DNA from: Deroplatys truncata
Lineage: Eukaryota > Arthropoda > Insecta > Mantodea > Mantidae
Assembly: GCA_030765065.1 (NCBI GenBank)
Contig: CM060990.1
Span: 456,094,321-456,158,320, forward strand
Direction: 5' to 3'
Length of the DNA stretch: 64,000 nt
Positions 1-12,590 of the stretch are shown here, in pieces. A model generated the notes under the pieces. That model was not told the origin of the DNA. It searched no databases and saw only the letters and a program-made list of their open reading frames with translations. How positions within the stretch are numbered: position 1 is the first letter of the stretch; each line of letters opens with the position of its first letter. The position numbers and the translations under genes were made by a program.

Positions 1-620
1 TGCGTTGCACAGCTGAGTTCTTGATTTGAAGAGAACATATATGCGGCGGATTTAAAGGAACATATTTTAGCACCCTAATCTCAGGGGTTGTTTACACTAG
101 AGGAGGAGTAAGCTCAAAAGGGGGGAGAGCAGAACGGGGTTGGTAGGGCGTAGGCGGGTGCACTACAGGAAGGGGCATTGAATAAAAGGCGTGGGGGAGT
201 ATTAAAACTAGAAGTTGTATTGATACCTAAAGTACATGGCTATCACGGACGGGTAGGCTGGGGTATAGGCTGACGGCCGGTGCGAGCAGAACTAATCTGT
301 AGTGCATCTTACCTGGGGTAGCTACAGTCTTCAAGTGTTCACAATTGAAAGGTTAACTTAATTTCGGTGGAGGTGTGAAACATTCCTTGCAGCTCGGAGC
401 TTCGTCGTCGAGTATGGTCTCTAGACGAGAGTGAAAATCAAAGGCGCGCGGGACCTAAATCCACGGCGCTTAAATATTATATTAACTCATGACTACGAGG
501 TTTGGCGTTCTAAATCGTGACAGTGTTTCAACATTTTCTCGAGTGTTGGTAATACTAACGTAATCTCTCAATACTTTGTTCGAACCTCGCTACCTTTAGT
601 AATAATTATCTAGACTAAAA
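1..620. other. Unannotated leader, G-rich then AT-rich
   Basis: No coding or RNA gene is recognised. The first 250 bases are G-rich on the plus strand, with several runs of three to six G between 120 and 157. After about 450 the base composition drops to the AT-rich background of the rest of the window. Confidence 0.5.
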
Positions 621-672
621 AGAGGAAGGAAGGAAGGAAAGGAGAGAGGGAGGGAGGGAGGAAGGAAGGAAG
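621..672. repeat. Purine microsatellite (GGAA/GGGA)n
   Basis: An uninterrupted run of purines made of GGAA and GGGA units on the plus strand. It is a simple repeat and carries no coding signal. Confidence 0.9.
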
Positions 673-3100
673 TGTCACCGTAAAAAGTCTGATATATAGC
701 AATTACACATTTCACTCTAACCATTCCTATTCCTCAGGTATACCATATGTTCTAGGTGTGGCGAAAAGAAGAATCGCGATGACATTTGAACTCGCTCCAT
801 CGCTTCCCCTCAAAACGGTGGCCCTCTTACTATGTAGTAACGTGCAGCACGTATTACTATGTAGTGTGAAAAACGTTGTCATATTCCTGGATTTCGGGGA
901 AGTAAACACATTTTCGCCGCGGCTGCACCAGAGCAAGTAAGGTGAATCGGATCGCAAGCGTTTGTTTAAAAACTTTATCTCCATTGTAGGATAAATACTA
1001 TATTAAGTAGCTTTTACTATCCCCTGGCATCCAGAAAAACATTCCTTTATACTTACTGTTGCTGCTGCCTAACATGCACCGTATGTTGTGAAAAGGAAAG
1101 GAATAGAGGAAGAATTTGTCAACATACAGTTTTGTTATACCTTTAAAATTCAGAAAAGGACACGCCTACTGAAGTTGCCAGCTTTAACATTTATATGAAT
1201 AATTATTTGAACATATATAATCAGTGTATTGTATTATATGCTTACCACATTTTAATCAGCTACTACAAAGTTTACTTTAAAATATTTGACTTTAACTAAT
1301 CCTGAGAACCTAAGCAATTACTTGCTCAAAATCAAATTCTTTTGCAGCTTACAGTTTAGCCAAATCCCTTTTATGGAATTGTAGAATGGTTTTAATGAAG
1401 TGTTTAAGTTTGAGGTGTAAATAAAGGTTTGTTAATTTCCAAAATATGTCTTTATATTGGGAAAACATTTTTAACTTTACTTTCTTAAGCAAAGCAAAAT
1501 CAATACAGTTATATTTCATTTTCTGAAAAATGTAGAAAGTTTCATAAATCCATATTAAATGGTTTAATATAAAATGATTTACATTACCTGAAAATCTTAC
1601 CAATAGGCGGATTTCTTTTTTCTTTTAAACTCAAAACCACCTACGTAGTTTAGCTTAGATAAGGCATGCTTTTCAGTAAACAGTGAAATAAAGCAATTTC
1701 CATATGGAATATTTGAAATAGCTTTGCACCTCTAAACTTATCGTGGATTCAGGCACATTTTAGTAGGAACATTAAGGATTACGGAAATTAGCGAACCCCC
1801 ATACTTCAGTGGCGCCTGCGATTAAAATACTTCTTATTTCACACAAACTGCATTGATATTAAAACGAGTCTGAAACCATAGAGCGCGCTCTCCTTGTGCC
1901 ATCTATGATATAAACTAACAGTAACAATCGAAACAGTAATATTGCAAATATTAACCTTGATACATGCATTGTCATTAATTTGAACCACATTAGAAGCATA
2001 TATTAATTCTGAATGCATATATAGTCGTACAAGGAATATATGACTCCTACATGTATAATCCTTTATTTTTTCTTAAAATGCTTCCTTGTTTAGATTTTAT
2101 ATGAATAATTTATTGAACAGATGCTCCACAATAAAATAAGAATCCGTAAACGGCCTTGGTATTAAAGGCTTAAATATGGCTTTTACTGTCCACTCATGGC
2201 TTTCATGTTTAGTTTTGATAGCCTTATTGCATTTTGGCAAAACAATATACCTAAGTTAAAGATTGGCTAAAAGATTGAAGGGCTGTTCATATGCATTTGA
2301 GTCATATTTTTCTTTGTATATTAATATGTGTAGAATGAATATATTAATTCAGTTAAGTATTTCAGTATTTGTTTCAGTAACATGCAGAACAGTTTTTTTT
2401 GTTGAAACTGACAACTGTACCGCTGCACGTTTTAAAATATATTTTATTCACATTATCAAATATAATTTTTAACAGTAGGTGAACTCTGGACTGCAGAGCC
2501 TACAAAGTGGGGGACACCCAATAGGAAGTTCTGTGAACCATTACGGTTTAGTCAAAGTATTAAATTTTTTTAAAGTTCATACAAGAATTTTAATACTAAA
2601 CACTACCTTAATAATTGAAATCTTGCTCAGTGCTACAGGTCTTAATGTGTACAGACCTTAGTTTGGGTGAATTACGTCAGCAAATTAGGGGAAATTAGCG
2701 TCAATATCGTGAAAATGATTTCTTCTTCACTCGAAATATTGTCCTCGGCGCTTCCCCATATACCGCTTCCAGCCTCTCTCTAGAATGTTCTTTTCCAGGC
2801 GATAAAAAAAAGGCTTGTCGAAAATTCCAAGTCGGGAAGATACAGGAGACCTTGCTCAATTACTATCTTATTCTACAAAACTTCTTAGACTTCTTAAGAG
2901 TGGTCAATAGAAGCCACGTGGTAGAATTGTTACAATAGAAAGCGGAGGAGAATTTTGTTTTATTTTGAAAGTTTGTAGTCGCTTTAAAATATTAGTTATA
3001 TCGCGACTTTACAACTTTTAAAATAAGCATTTAACAACAAAGCAATGATGTTATTTAACATACTGGCAGTTTTGAACATTGTATAGTTTTATATACATTT
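673..3100. other. AT-rich stretch without recognisable gene
   Basis: Only short, unconvincing reading frames on both strands. I see no protein motif, tRNA fold or terminal repeat. The lower end (about 2,950-3,150) may be 3' untranslated sequence of the LINE that follows on the minus strand, but no A tail marks its limit clearly. Confidence 0.5.
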
Positions 3101-3153
3101 ATGCTTTTGAAAAATTCAACTATCTTAGGGTACATCGAATAGTTGAGTGCTGT

Positions 3154-3801
3154 TTATAAAGCATTGGGTATCTGGTAGTATTGTCTCCATTGATCGTATT
3201 GTGGACATTCCACGATTATGTGTTTCGTCGTTAACAGTATGTTAAACTGGTGGCAGATGGGTGGTTGGTCCTTTGAAAGAAGATAACTCTGCGTGATCTT
3301 GGTATGGCCCATTCTCAGTCGTGATATTAAAACCTGATCTTGTTTGGAAAGAGAATTACTGGTAAGATGTGTCGAAAAACGCGATGTTACATCATGGAGT
3401 TTGCTTCTCGTGGAGTCAAGCTATCCTGTCTTCCATTGTTGGTAGAGCTTCTTTTTAATGGTTGAGATAACATTATGGGCTGGTGTAGTTATAGTTCGGT
3501 CACTTAGTGGATGTTTAATGGCTTCTTTTGCTGCCTGATCAGCCAATTTGTTGCCTTGTATTCCAGTGTGGGATGGAATGTTTCTAGAGTTCTGAGCTTG
3601 TGCGTCTATGGTTTTGGTGGAAATTAGAGCACTAAAGCTTTGCTGCAGAGTTAAAAAATACGCAGACAAATATGATGGTTTGAGATTGGTTTGGTGGGCT
3701 TTCTGAAGCATCTTCGTACCTTTAAGGAAAGCAAGGGTTATCCAAGGAATACTAATATTAAAAATTTGGTGAAACCCGTTGGCTTTGTGTATGACATACA
3801 A
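3154..3801 (-). mobile_element. LINE fragment: RNase H and carboxyl-terminal zinc knuckle region
   Basis: This is the end of the second reading frame of a non-LTR retrotransposon. Reading the minus strand, a 126-residue open stretch ends in an RNase H signature: IPSHTGIQGNKLADQAAKEA at about 3,520-3,580. An in-frame TAG at 3,421-3,423 interrupts it, and the same frame then runs on for 88 codons to a TAA at 3,154-3,156. That tail has the conserved block LRMGHTKITQSYLL and a PPICHQ...HIIVECPQY segment, the degenerate zinc-binding end that follows RNase H in I-, jockey- and R1-like LINEs. The RNase H amino half (3,600-3,801) is poorly conserved. Reverse transcriptase is not recognised upstream, so the copy is 5' truncated or eroded. 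The assignment to RNase H-bearing LINEs is firm; the clade is inferred. Confidence 0.85.
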
Positions 3802-5845
3802 CTTTTCATTAAAATACAGAAATGCCTAAGATCGTGAGATCACCAATATAACCAATATTTTATACAAAGCTTGAGGCATTTGCCCTGCATATTGGTCGTA
3901 TTTAGCCTGATAAAGCGTGAATGAAATAACGTTCCGTTTCGTATTTGAAGCAGCTATATTCAATTTGTTTAGAGTAAAAATGTGTGATGCTAAGTATTTC
4001 TTAAAGATGGTGTTAATCTGAAGGCAGACTTGAAGCATGATTTGCGTTTCCATTCAACCTTGGTTACTCTATTGATATAAAAAGTTAATCTATCCATGTG
4101 ACTTCAGTCTTGATAAGTATTCCCCTAAAAATGTTTTGATATTGGATAAAAGTTGTTACATGAAGTTTGCAGATACAATATTCCACTGGTTGTAGTACCA
4201 TTAAATTTTTGTTAATCACGATCAAAGATATTGAATTACTTTTTGGTAAAAATAGCAGCTTTCTTTTTAGCTGTTCATAAATGGTAGGTATCCCTAAATA
4301 AAATATAACATAAAATAATGTAATCATACAGTGGCGATATTCTGAAGCTGCTACTGACACTGTGTTTTGTTACAAAAATTGTATATGTTAATCACCTGAA
4401 TGATTTACGGTGTTGTCTTTAACATTTTCTAGTTAGGATTAAGTCGCTGGCAACTAAAGCGTATAATTGTCAATATGTTTGTTTATATTTTGAGGCAACT
4501 GTTTGATTCGTTTAGTGTTCCTTAGAATGTGGGAATAGAGACTTTGTTTTTCAAGGAAACTAGACTGCATAGGCTTAACGCCAGAAATACAAAACCTAAT
4601 GGAATATATGTTTCCGTTTCAGGAATATTTCGCACTCTCAGATAATATTATATCACTGCATGGAAGCAATTGTGTTTATTCCCTCTTAGGAAGTGAAGTT
4701 TTATTGGTGGGTAGATAACGGCTGAATTAGTTTCAGCTACTGGTAATACGCTGTCACCTACAAATTGTTTCTGAATTACGTGATCATTTCTTAAGAGTTG
4801 ACATTTAAGAATAGGCAGATCCTTGAACATGCTGCATGGCGAAGTTGCGTAAGCTACTCGATAGTATTTTATTTACTCTTTCACTAATACCTCGTGCAGT
4901 AAAAGGAATATGCAATTATGTTTTACTATTACGTTTTTCTACGTAGACTTCAGTGTGCGCCGAGTGTACAATGTTATTACTGAAAGAAGAATAGGTACAT
5001 CGGTCTGTTGGTATTTCAAAATAAATAAGTTAGCTAAAGCAAATGCTGAATAAACCTATGCATCTCCTGGTTGCAACGAATCCTTTAATGGCAATTGATT
5101 TCAGGATAAAAATTTTGACAATGCAAATGGTGGAATGAAAAACGTTTATAATGTGAAGCAAATCATTCTTCTATATTGTGTTATTACATTTAGTAGCAGG
5201 AGTAGCTCTTTCCCATTATTAGTCATGTTTTCGTTATTCATAAATATATAGATTACTCTATAAATTAATCCTCTCTAACACTTTGCTAAATGTATTAAGC
5301 AGTAGAAAATGAAAATCGTTTAAATACCTGTAATTTCTGCATGTATATTGCTTTTGAACTTAATTGAATGGTCCGTTTTCTGTTTCTTTCACAAATAAAC
5401 TACAAAAATGAATCGATAAAATGTTTTTAAAATAATAAAATTACAGCTTTGTTAACTTACAAATATTCGTACTCATATTTCAAGGTGCGTAATCCTAACC
5501 TTCGTAACTAAAAGATGGTTATTTTAACTGAAACTGTAAACTGAAACGAGAGCCGACGGCGCCTGCGAGTCCAAATTATTCGCGAATCCTGTTTTCTTCA
5601 CCTCTGCCCTATATAAATCCAGCGAGAGCGAAGCCCTTATTAGCGGTTTACAGAAAACTGAAAATAATACATTTCGTTCCTCACACCAATTATGTCTTAC
5701 TGACAGCCTTTCAATAAAATATTTAGATGCGTTTTGAGAAAATTAAAAAAACATAAATCTCAAAAATCTTCGCCTTGCACCCTTAAAGTGTATCTAACTC
5801 GAGAATGAGCTTTTGAATTCATTCAACTTTCGCTTTCAGTCTTAT
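3802..5845. other. AT-rich stretch without recognisable gene
   Basis: The part next to 3,802-4,053 could be older LINE sequence, since a minus-strand frame continues there, but its residues match no motif I know. The remainder is AT-rich. A TATATAAATC element lies near 5,610 in a short GC-richer patch; alone it does not support a promoter call. Confidence 0.4.
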
Positions 5846-5848
5846 ACA

Positions 5849-5912
5849 TTCACTCTCTCTCTCTCTCCCTCCCTCCTTCCCTCACATACAGATACACACA
5901 CACGCACACACA
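5849..5912. repeat. Compound microsatellite (CT)n-(CCCT)n-(CA)n
   Basis: A pyrimidine run of CT units passes into CCCT/CCTT units and then into ACAC units. It is a simple sequence repeat. Confidence 0.85.
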
Positions 5913-7689
5913 TATGCAAACCCCAAATAAGCCTTGCAGAACTTTCTAACAATTTTGAAATTATATTTTGCTGGAGCTGGAAATGAAATTCATATTCGAA
6001 ATAATGTTTTGGATTTCACGTATCGCACATCTGTGTGTGCGGGAGGGGGCAAAGTAGGTGACCATAGGACTTAAAGTGGGACTTCGTTTGTGTTTTTCTT
6101 ATACTAAAACAATGTTATGTTATCCAATTATTTTCCTTTATACTGTTTATTGGAAAATGTATTAATACGCAAGTTACTTTCGCTTAGTAAAATCTACTTC
6201 ATTATAAACCTAACTAGTGGTTAGTTCTCCGTGTAATTTGTTTTTACCAATTATTTGGATTTCCAGTCAAATTGTAACAGACTTTGTGATCATAATGCTG
6301 AAAGTTGTTAAAAGTAAATTTCAGCACATATTTATTTATTCGTAACTTGAAACGTGGTTCAGAACTTGTATATTAATGCTGGTGCCTTTTATCCCAGACC
6401 GCAATTTATTATATAACTGTTTTTGAGGTGTCTAATTATAGTGTGCACTACATTGTTGCATGTGCTTAAACTACTCTACACTTTATTTAATCCATGAATT
6501 ACAGCACTGCTGCCTTCAGCAACTGCACAGTAATAGCCATTGTATGGGATATAATTAGTTCTCGAGACTAGGTACCGGTAATGCCAGTCTCGGTGCATAT
6601 TTCTCTTCCATAAGATAAGGATCGATAAGAACTGGTTCTACTTGCCGTTTATTTGAGATACCGCTGTTTTAATTAGCTCCTCTAACGGTTCTCAAGGAGC
6701 TCAATGTATACCGTCTCAGGCATCCAAGAATAATAGAAATCCCATTCTGGCAGCAGGGTTGACGCCATTGTCGCGCACTGCATATGGAGAATACAAGAAT
6801 CACACTGGGGCAGTCAGTTTTCCCTAGGCCTGCAAAAATTAATTTTAGGTAGAGAAGTTTTTGGAAACGGAAACATTAATAGATTTTCAAACAATTTTTG
6901 ATAACATAACATTTTTTTAAGGAATTAGGCGCAGTGCATGATCCAACCGCCGAAAGCCGTAAAGAGAGAAGGAACCTACAGAACACCTTCAACAAAGCAA
7001 TTAAGGCCAAAATGTAAATCCAACTTTTAATACTGTATTGCAGTAATAGTAGTATACAGATTGGAAGGAATACTAGTGCATGTATTTTAGCATAAATATA
7101 AGAAACTGTTTAACAAAATTTTCTAAATAAGAAAATATACTACTGTTAATGCTTGAATCTCATTTATTGGCAAGTTTTTCAGATCTTCTAAGTTTTCGTA
7201 ACAGGGAACACCATACACAATAAAACATTCACTTACTTTTTCTTCTTAGCTCACTGTTGTAATGTAATTTTGAATTGCGTTTAGTAAGAATCTGAGTTCA
7301 CCCAAAATTTAAGTAAAACGAGCGGCAAGTTTTATGAATAATTTATGTGAATATATTTTTATTTATTTTCTTTCACAATAGACTACTAAAACCTGAAGAC
7401 GTCCAAAGATTTGGCCAAAAATGAAATTCATAAATGAAACATGCTTTTGTCTCCCGTTTAAAACAGGAACCGTCAACTCAGTTTCGTGTGATGTATAACG
7501 CCTCTGTGACGTAGTAATCGCTCTGGAGAAGTCTAGGTAAAGATTGTGGAGGGAAAGGAAAGGAAGGTTGTGCTTTACAATCATATTTGTACAAAATAGA
7601 AAATATTCCCCTTTGGCCGCTATTCCAGTGAATGATATCACTGCTTTTACCTTTACCCTTGCCTCACTTGCACTGCTGCACTTCTCAGA
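5913..7689. other. AT-rich stretch; one weak exon-like patch
   Basis: No gene is supported. A patch at 6,922-7,013 is GC-richer, open in one frame, preceded by a T-rich tract ending in AAG and followed by GTAAAT, so it resembles a short exon or a LINE scrap. Overlapping frames of 63-123 codons around 7,360-7,735 on both strands match no family I recognise. Confidence 0.4.
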
Positions 7690-8041
7690 AAGCTTCTGTG
7701 CGCCGCGGAGCTCTCGAGCCACATGTAGCGCTTAGACTTGTTGCTTGGCGGACGATAAAGATTACAAATGGAATTTGTATCAAAATGAGCCCCGTTTGCG
7801 AGGATGAAGGGTTCTGGGTGCATATCTTGGCACGCTGTAGGGGTACGGAGGGATGGACAGGAAAATAGTTGCCACGATCCTTTACTTCCTCGAACAGGGG
7901 CTAAGAGCATGTTGGAAGCTACCGACAGGCAGGGAAAACGAAGGAGGGAAGGTAAGTTTCTGCTCAAGGCGAGCCACCTGAAAGCTAAGAAGGCTGTTAT
8001 TAGGGCAGAGGCTATAGACTTCAACTATCTTGTTAGGTGTT
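7690..8041 (+). mobile_element. LINE carboxyl-terminal fragment with zinc knuckle
   Basis: One frame reads LRLVAW followed by a segment ending in VCEDEGFWVHILARC (about 7,788-7,838). This is the Cys-Pro-x-Cys ... His-Ile-Leu-x-x-Cys knuckle near the end of many LINE proteins; the first cysteine position is serine here (AGC at 7,788). The reading then has to change frame to continue into FLLKASHLKAKKAVIRAEA, ending at a TAG at 8,041-8,043. Layout and motif resemble the fragment at 60,600-61,452 (CPLCGEEAWGHILTEC), so both may come from one LINE family. No reverse transcriptase or A tail is visible. The family is inferred from the motif only. Confidence 0.55.
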
Positions 8042-8043
8042 AG

Positions 8044-9646
8044 TGATTTACTTCGGTGCAATTTTACTTAACTATTCAGGTATGTACTTATCTTCCTTCG
8101 ACGTTTTCTCGATGACAGAGGTTACAACAATGCACTCTGATATGATTTATTTGTTTATTTTGTTCTTATTTGAGTTGATTTTTGGGGGGTATGTCATAGA
8201 CAGTCGTCCCTTAAATTTAATGCAGTGGTGCACAGGGCCAGCATTATTCATGAATCTTTACAAAGGATTTTGTTTGAAAAAGGGATATATCTCCTCCACA
8301 TTCTTATTTTGTGTACACTTTAATTTTAATAATGTCATTCTACACCTGTCGGAATACTTCTATCTTCATCCAGTTTGAAAAAAAAATGCAAAGGTGAGGT
8401 TGCTTGGATACAAAATGACGATATTTCTGCCTGTGGTCTATTACGGTGTTACTTTCTTAATTTAGTTAAAATAAAACATTATAGATCACAGCTGAAATCT
8501 TTGTATCGGATCGAATACGGAGTAACTGGGTAATGTCTATTTAGAAGCATATATCTACAAATTTATAGATAATCTTACTGAGAGAAAATAACCAGCGCAT
8601 TGAAAATTTAAATTTGGAATTCCGCCAGCAGCTTTGTGATTCCTTCACAAATTAGGATCAGCTTTTGGGACGAGTTCTGTTATTAAACGTATACGTGCCA
8701 AATAGCGTTGAGAACCGGAGGTTTTGATTGCTACACTCCCGCCGGATATCTGCCGCACCACGTATGGAGTGTGTGATGACAGCATCGGACGGGATGGGAG
8801 CAATCTCAGATGCGGAGTTCACTAATCATATACATATAACTAGCTGTCTTAGCCGACCTTGCATGGATGACTCTTTAAACCTCAAATAACCAATTTAATT
8901 AATTTCACTTATTGCCCCGTATTGCTTGTGAAAGATTGTATAGCGATATAGACGATTTTAATCCTGAATCGTTTCCTTTACCGCTTAGAACTGTAGTTTC
9001 TTATAACACTGTGATATCCCTAACAACGGACGGAGATTCACTGAAAGGAATATCGGTGGATGTTGTATTTCTGATTTTCATATACTCTCCCCGATAGTCT
9101 TCCCAGTTCTGGAAGTGTTGTATAGCATGTATCTTTCAACTGTGAAACCATTATCGGAATGATTGAGAAACGTTTAGATAATCACAGAAGATGAAATTTA
9201 AAAACGTTTGTACTTTATTCTTAGCCCCAAAGCTGCTTAATAACGTAAAGGTTACACAGGTTTCACATAATGAAGAAACCCCTGACACAGGCCAGCAATT
9301 TAGGCATTTTAAAAATGACACGCAGCCTGTAACCTTCAGTAAAATGATCGTCTCAGTTGTTAGTTATAAATACATAGGCATTGCGAGACCTGGCCGTATC
9401 ATGGGACATTGCTTGCCCTTCACTGTGCTGTTTCTAACCGGTTCTGTTCCCCTTCCACTTTCCCTCTTCTCCGTGTGCCGACTAATCGTCTGACATGAAG
9501 TCTGTCTGTACAGTGGATTATACGTTGTGAAACCACATGTTTTAGTGTTATAGTCAGTTAGTGATATTATAGTGCCAGAAAGTCCATATACTTCAGCACA
9601 AAGAATCCTCATGTATGATTTCTACGTGACAATCTCTTGCTGAGAA
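8044..9646. other. No gene recognised
   Basis: Short frames of 60-113 codons occur on both strands without motifs. GC-richer patches at about 8,690-8,830 and 9,380-9,520 could be old repeats, but I cannot name them. Confidence 0.4.
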
Positions 9647-9796
9647 GTGAGACACAGTGACGGCCCGTACCTTAAATAGTAGGTGAAGGGCGGCAGACTT
9701 TAATACACAATGATAGCCAAATTTAAACTTAATAATTTAACTAAATAATAATTATCAAGCGAGACTCATCCATTTTATTTGTTGTATATTAAGTTA

Positions 9797-11775
9797 ATCC
9801 TCCGGTCTTTGAGAGCAGCAAATTATTCGTGATTCCTCATAAAATGTCTCATTCCTTTTAAGTTTACACAAACGTTCGTTCTGGATAGAGATGTTCGCTA
9901 ATGATGTGAGTGTGTCTTGTGATATAATGTTTCTAAACGCGAAAAACTTTGCACTGACGCACTTGTGGATGGAATAGTTAAAACTAAAGTAAATAACTTG
10001 CATGATTTCTCAAATACACCCTCATTTTCTTGGCACAATTTAAAACACTTTTAGAATTTTTCCTTTTACGGATCATCACCCAGATTCGAGACTGCATTGG
10101 AAGAAAAGTGCAGAAGGTTTAATATTCCTACCTGTTTATGAAAATTGTCTCGGTTAGAGGAAAATGTTTATAGCTAGGTCTATCACTGTAGTAATAGATC
10201 TATATACCTCATCAGTATACAAAAGACGCAGTTCATTCTATAAAGAAATAATTCCTTTAAATATCTTTGAATATCATTGTTGCAAATTTTCAAGAGCTGA
10301 AGTAGGGACATTTTTAGCGTAATTTTCAAATTTTGTGATATCTACAAGAGCAATAAAATTTAAATTCTCACAATCTTGAAACCTTACTTTCATTTCCACT
10401 GAAATGGAACTCAACATTTCGAAAAATAAAACATTGATATTTTTGAAAATTTCATCCTCTGTCTAGTTTCCCTGTTCTCTTCTTTGAGTCAGATTGATCA
10501 CTTTTTTGGCTTTCTCAAATAATTCCAAAAAATATTATCCATTTCGTTTATTGCTTATTAAATCACATGTCACTCTGATCTTTGAAATGCAATAAGCAAT
10601 GTCCAGTGATTTCTTTTGCAAAACTTCAAAAAGAATATCTGTCAAAGAAAAAAAATGTCATTGAACACTACAGCTAGAAGAATAATTTCGAAACTATTCA
10701 TTTCGTTTAACAATTCCTTACTAAGCTGAATTGATCTTTTTATCAGATTGCTTGTCATTCATGATATTCTCCAACACGTGTTTCAATTTTTCTCAATCTT
10801 CTACAATCACAGTGAGAAGTTTTGATTAAGAACACCACCGAGTTTCAGCTAAGCGCTGAAAATGAATGTAGTACCTGTATTCTTTTTAATGAATGGTGAA
10901 AAGATGAAGGAATCCCACTGATAATTGCAAAAGATATGCGACATTTAGAAATGTCATCTAAACTTTGTTGAAGCTCTAAGTTTAGTCGATGAGGTAAGCA
11001 ATGCACAAAAATAGATTGAGATGCTTTGTCTTTAATTTTCTTCTGAAGACCATTTAACTGACCTGCCATTGAACTTGCCCCATCATAACATTAAGCCACT
11101 GATTTGTTCTCGATGGGAACTCAGACAAAACCCACCCAGAAGATTAAACAAAGCTTCAGATGTTCTATCAGCACTAACATCATAGAATCCAAGAAAACGC
11201 TCAAAAACAATTCCTCCAAAATTCACACATCTTACTATGATAGAGCATTGTGATTTTTGAGTTATATCTGTGCTATCATCAACTTCAATAGCAAAAAGTT
11301 ACTGTTATGAATTTAATGTTTTACCTGATCTTGTATATATTCAGATATAGAGTTTATGACTTAATTTTTAATGGTCTTGGAGTCCCCAGTGAATACACTA
11401 TTAATCTTCAAATAATGATTTTGAATTTCCAGTGGACTCCTCGATATTAATAAAGCAAGCAGTTCCTTGAAATTTCCACAATTTATTGAATTTGCATTTT
11501 CATCGTACCCCATTAATCCAGTTTCTTGCTTACCTAAATATAGCACAGCATCTATAACCAGCTGGGAAAATAGACTATTCATATGGACATTTTCATTAAA
11601 TTCAACCATAAGTAGCCTATTATTTTCCTGTAGGGCGTCAGAATTTGTATTTCTATTCTTTGAACAAGTGTTCAATTGTAGTTTGAATTTCAGGCGTTGA
11701 GCGGAATCTTAATACAAATTTAGAGCTCGCGTAATGTTCTTAAAATCCGAAAATCCTTCCTTATTCCACACATTA
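9797..11775 (-). pseudogene. hAT transposase pseudogene (TTF zinc finger, DUF4371, RNase H-like core, dimerisation end)
   Basis: Read from high to low coordinates. Near 11,710-11,770 a VWNKEGFSDFKNITRAL block resembles the TTF-type zinc finger found at the start of ZMYM1-like transposases. From 11,675 to 11,361 a 104-residue open stretch contains QENNRLLMVEFNENVHM and GNFKELLALLISRS, typical of DUF4371. About 11,160-11,300 reads EVDDSTDI...QCSIIVR and FLGFYDVSADRT, the segment around the first catalytic Asp. About 10,990-11,090 gives CYDGASSMAGQLNGLQ (with an in-frame TAA just before it) and HCLPHRLNLELQQSL, the second catalytic block. The end near 9,800-9,960 has LTSLANISIQNE, the hAT dimerisation tail. 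Stops and frame changes are frequent, so it is a dead gene. Host genes such as ZMYM1 share this fold, but the transposon ends show that this copy is an element. Confidence 0.85.
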
Positions 11776-11813
11776 TTTTTATTATTATTATTATTATTGT
11801 TACTATTATTATT
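11773..11813. repeat. (TTA)n microsatellite inside the hAT element
   Basis: An imperfect run of TTA units lies within the transposase amino-terminal region and probably expanded after the element died. Confidence 0.85.
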
Positions 11814-12590
11814 AAAAAGTAAACGTGCCCAACAAAATAGTCTTTCTAAATTGCACCACCACGGAAATTTGGAAAACCAAGATGTTTTAAAATTAACTTT
11901 ATAGTATTTACCGTTCTTTTCATTTTTACAGAAGGATTTAATGGAATGGTAGGTCTTCCAACTATTAACATGCCTTTCTTATCCTCGTGTTTCCACCTGG
12001 AGAATATGTCTCAAGTATATTAGATACTATGTCATTAATTGGATTCGTTTCGCTAATACAAACGATAACATCCACAAGCCACTTGTAAACATCTCACTCA
12101 CAATAGGAAAGCATGCCTCTTGAGTGCGAGTTGTATATCCCCCCGTCCGCTAAGCACATGATTAACAGTTAATTGGGAAGGAGGTGAAAGGATTCTTATC
12201 TGTTTGAAACCATCCGAGCACTTACAGGTTTAAAATCGCAAGCAGAGAAAATGTTTGACGTAACGTTGTCATAGCAACCATGTAAACTAGAGGGGGAGGC
12301 AACTTTTCGCAGACGCGTCCCTTCACATTGTGGTTAGAGAGCGATAGAGCATACACTTCCTCTCTGTCAAATGTTGTTTGCCAGCCTGTCGCCTGAGAAT
12401 GCGTAAACAGTCTTGGGAAGCAGAGCAGACTGCAGAGAAAAACATGACAGAGAAAAAAACAGTCTCTGAAAACAATTAGTCTGAAAATTTTCAGATAAAT
12501 ATTAATTGCATGATTCTTTATTTTTTAAGTGCAAAGAAGGTGAAGGGCCCCTTCCGTCTCTTCATCCCAAAAACCGCCACTGGTGAGACG

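Larger units (their letters stand above)
9655..12582 (-). mobile_element. hAT DNA transposon, ZMYM1-like/DUF4371 type, full-length but decayed
   Basis: The ends are CAGTGACGG at 9,655 and, on the other strand, CAGTGGCGG ending at 12,582. Both fit the CA(G)TG start typical of hAT elements. They are flanked by GTGAGACA (9,647-9,654) and GTGAGACG (12,583-12,590), an 8-bp target duplication matching at 7 of 8 bases, the size hAT transposases make. Between them the minus strand carries a broken transposase in the expected order. The element is 2,928 bp, a normal length for an autonomous hAT. It cannot be active in its present state. Boundaries and superfamily are well supported; the subfamily is inferred from protein resemblance. 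Confidence 0.9.

Noticed and set aside
5605-5625. Host promoter with TATA box
   Set aside because: TATATAAATC occurs, but no downstream gene is recognisable and such strings are common in AT-rich DNA.
8037-8378. 113-codon plus-strand hydrophobic frame
   Set aside because: Phe/Leu-rich only because of T-rich sequence; no signal or transmembrane protein family recognised.
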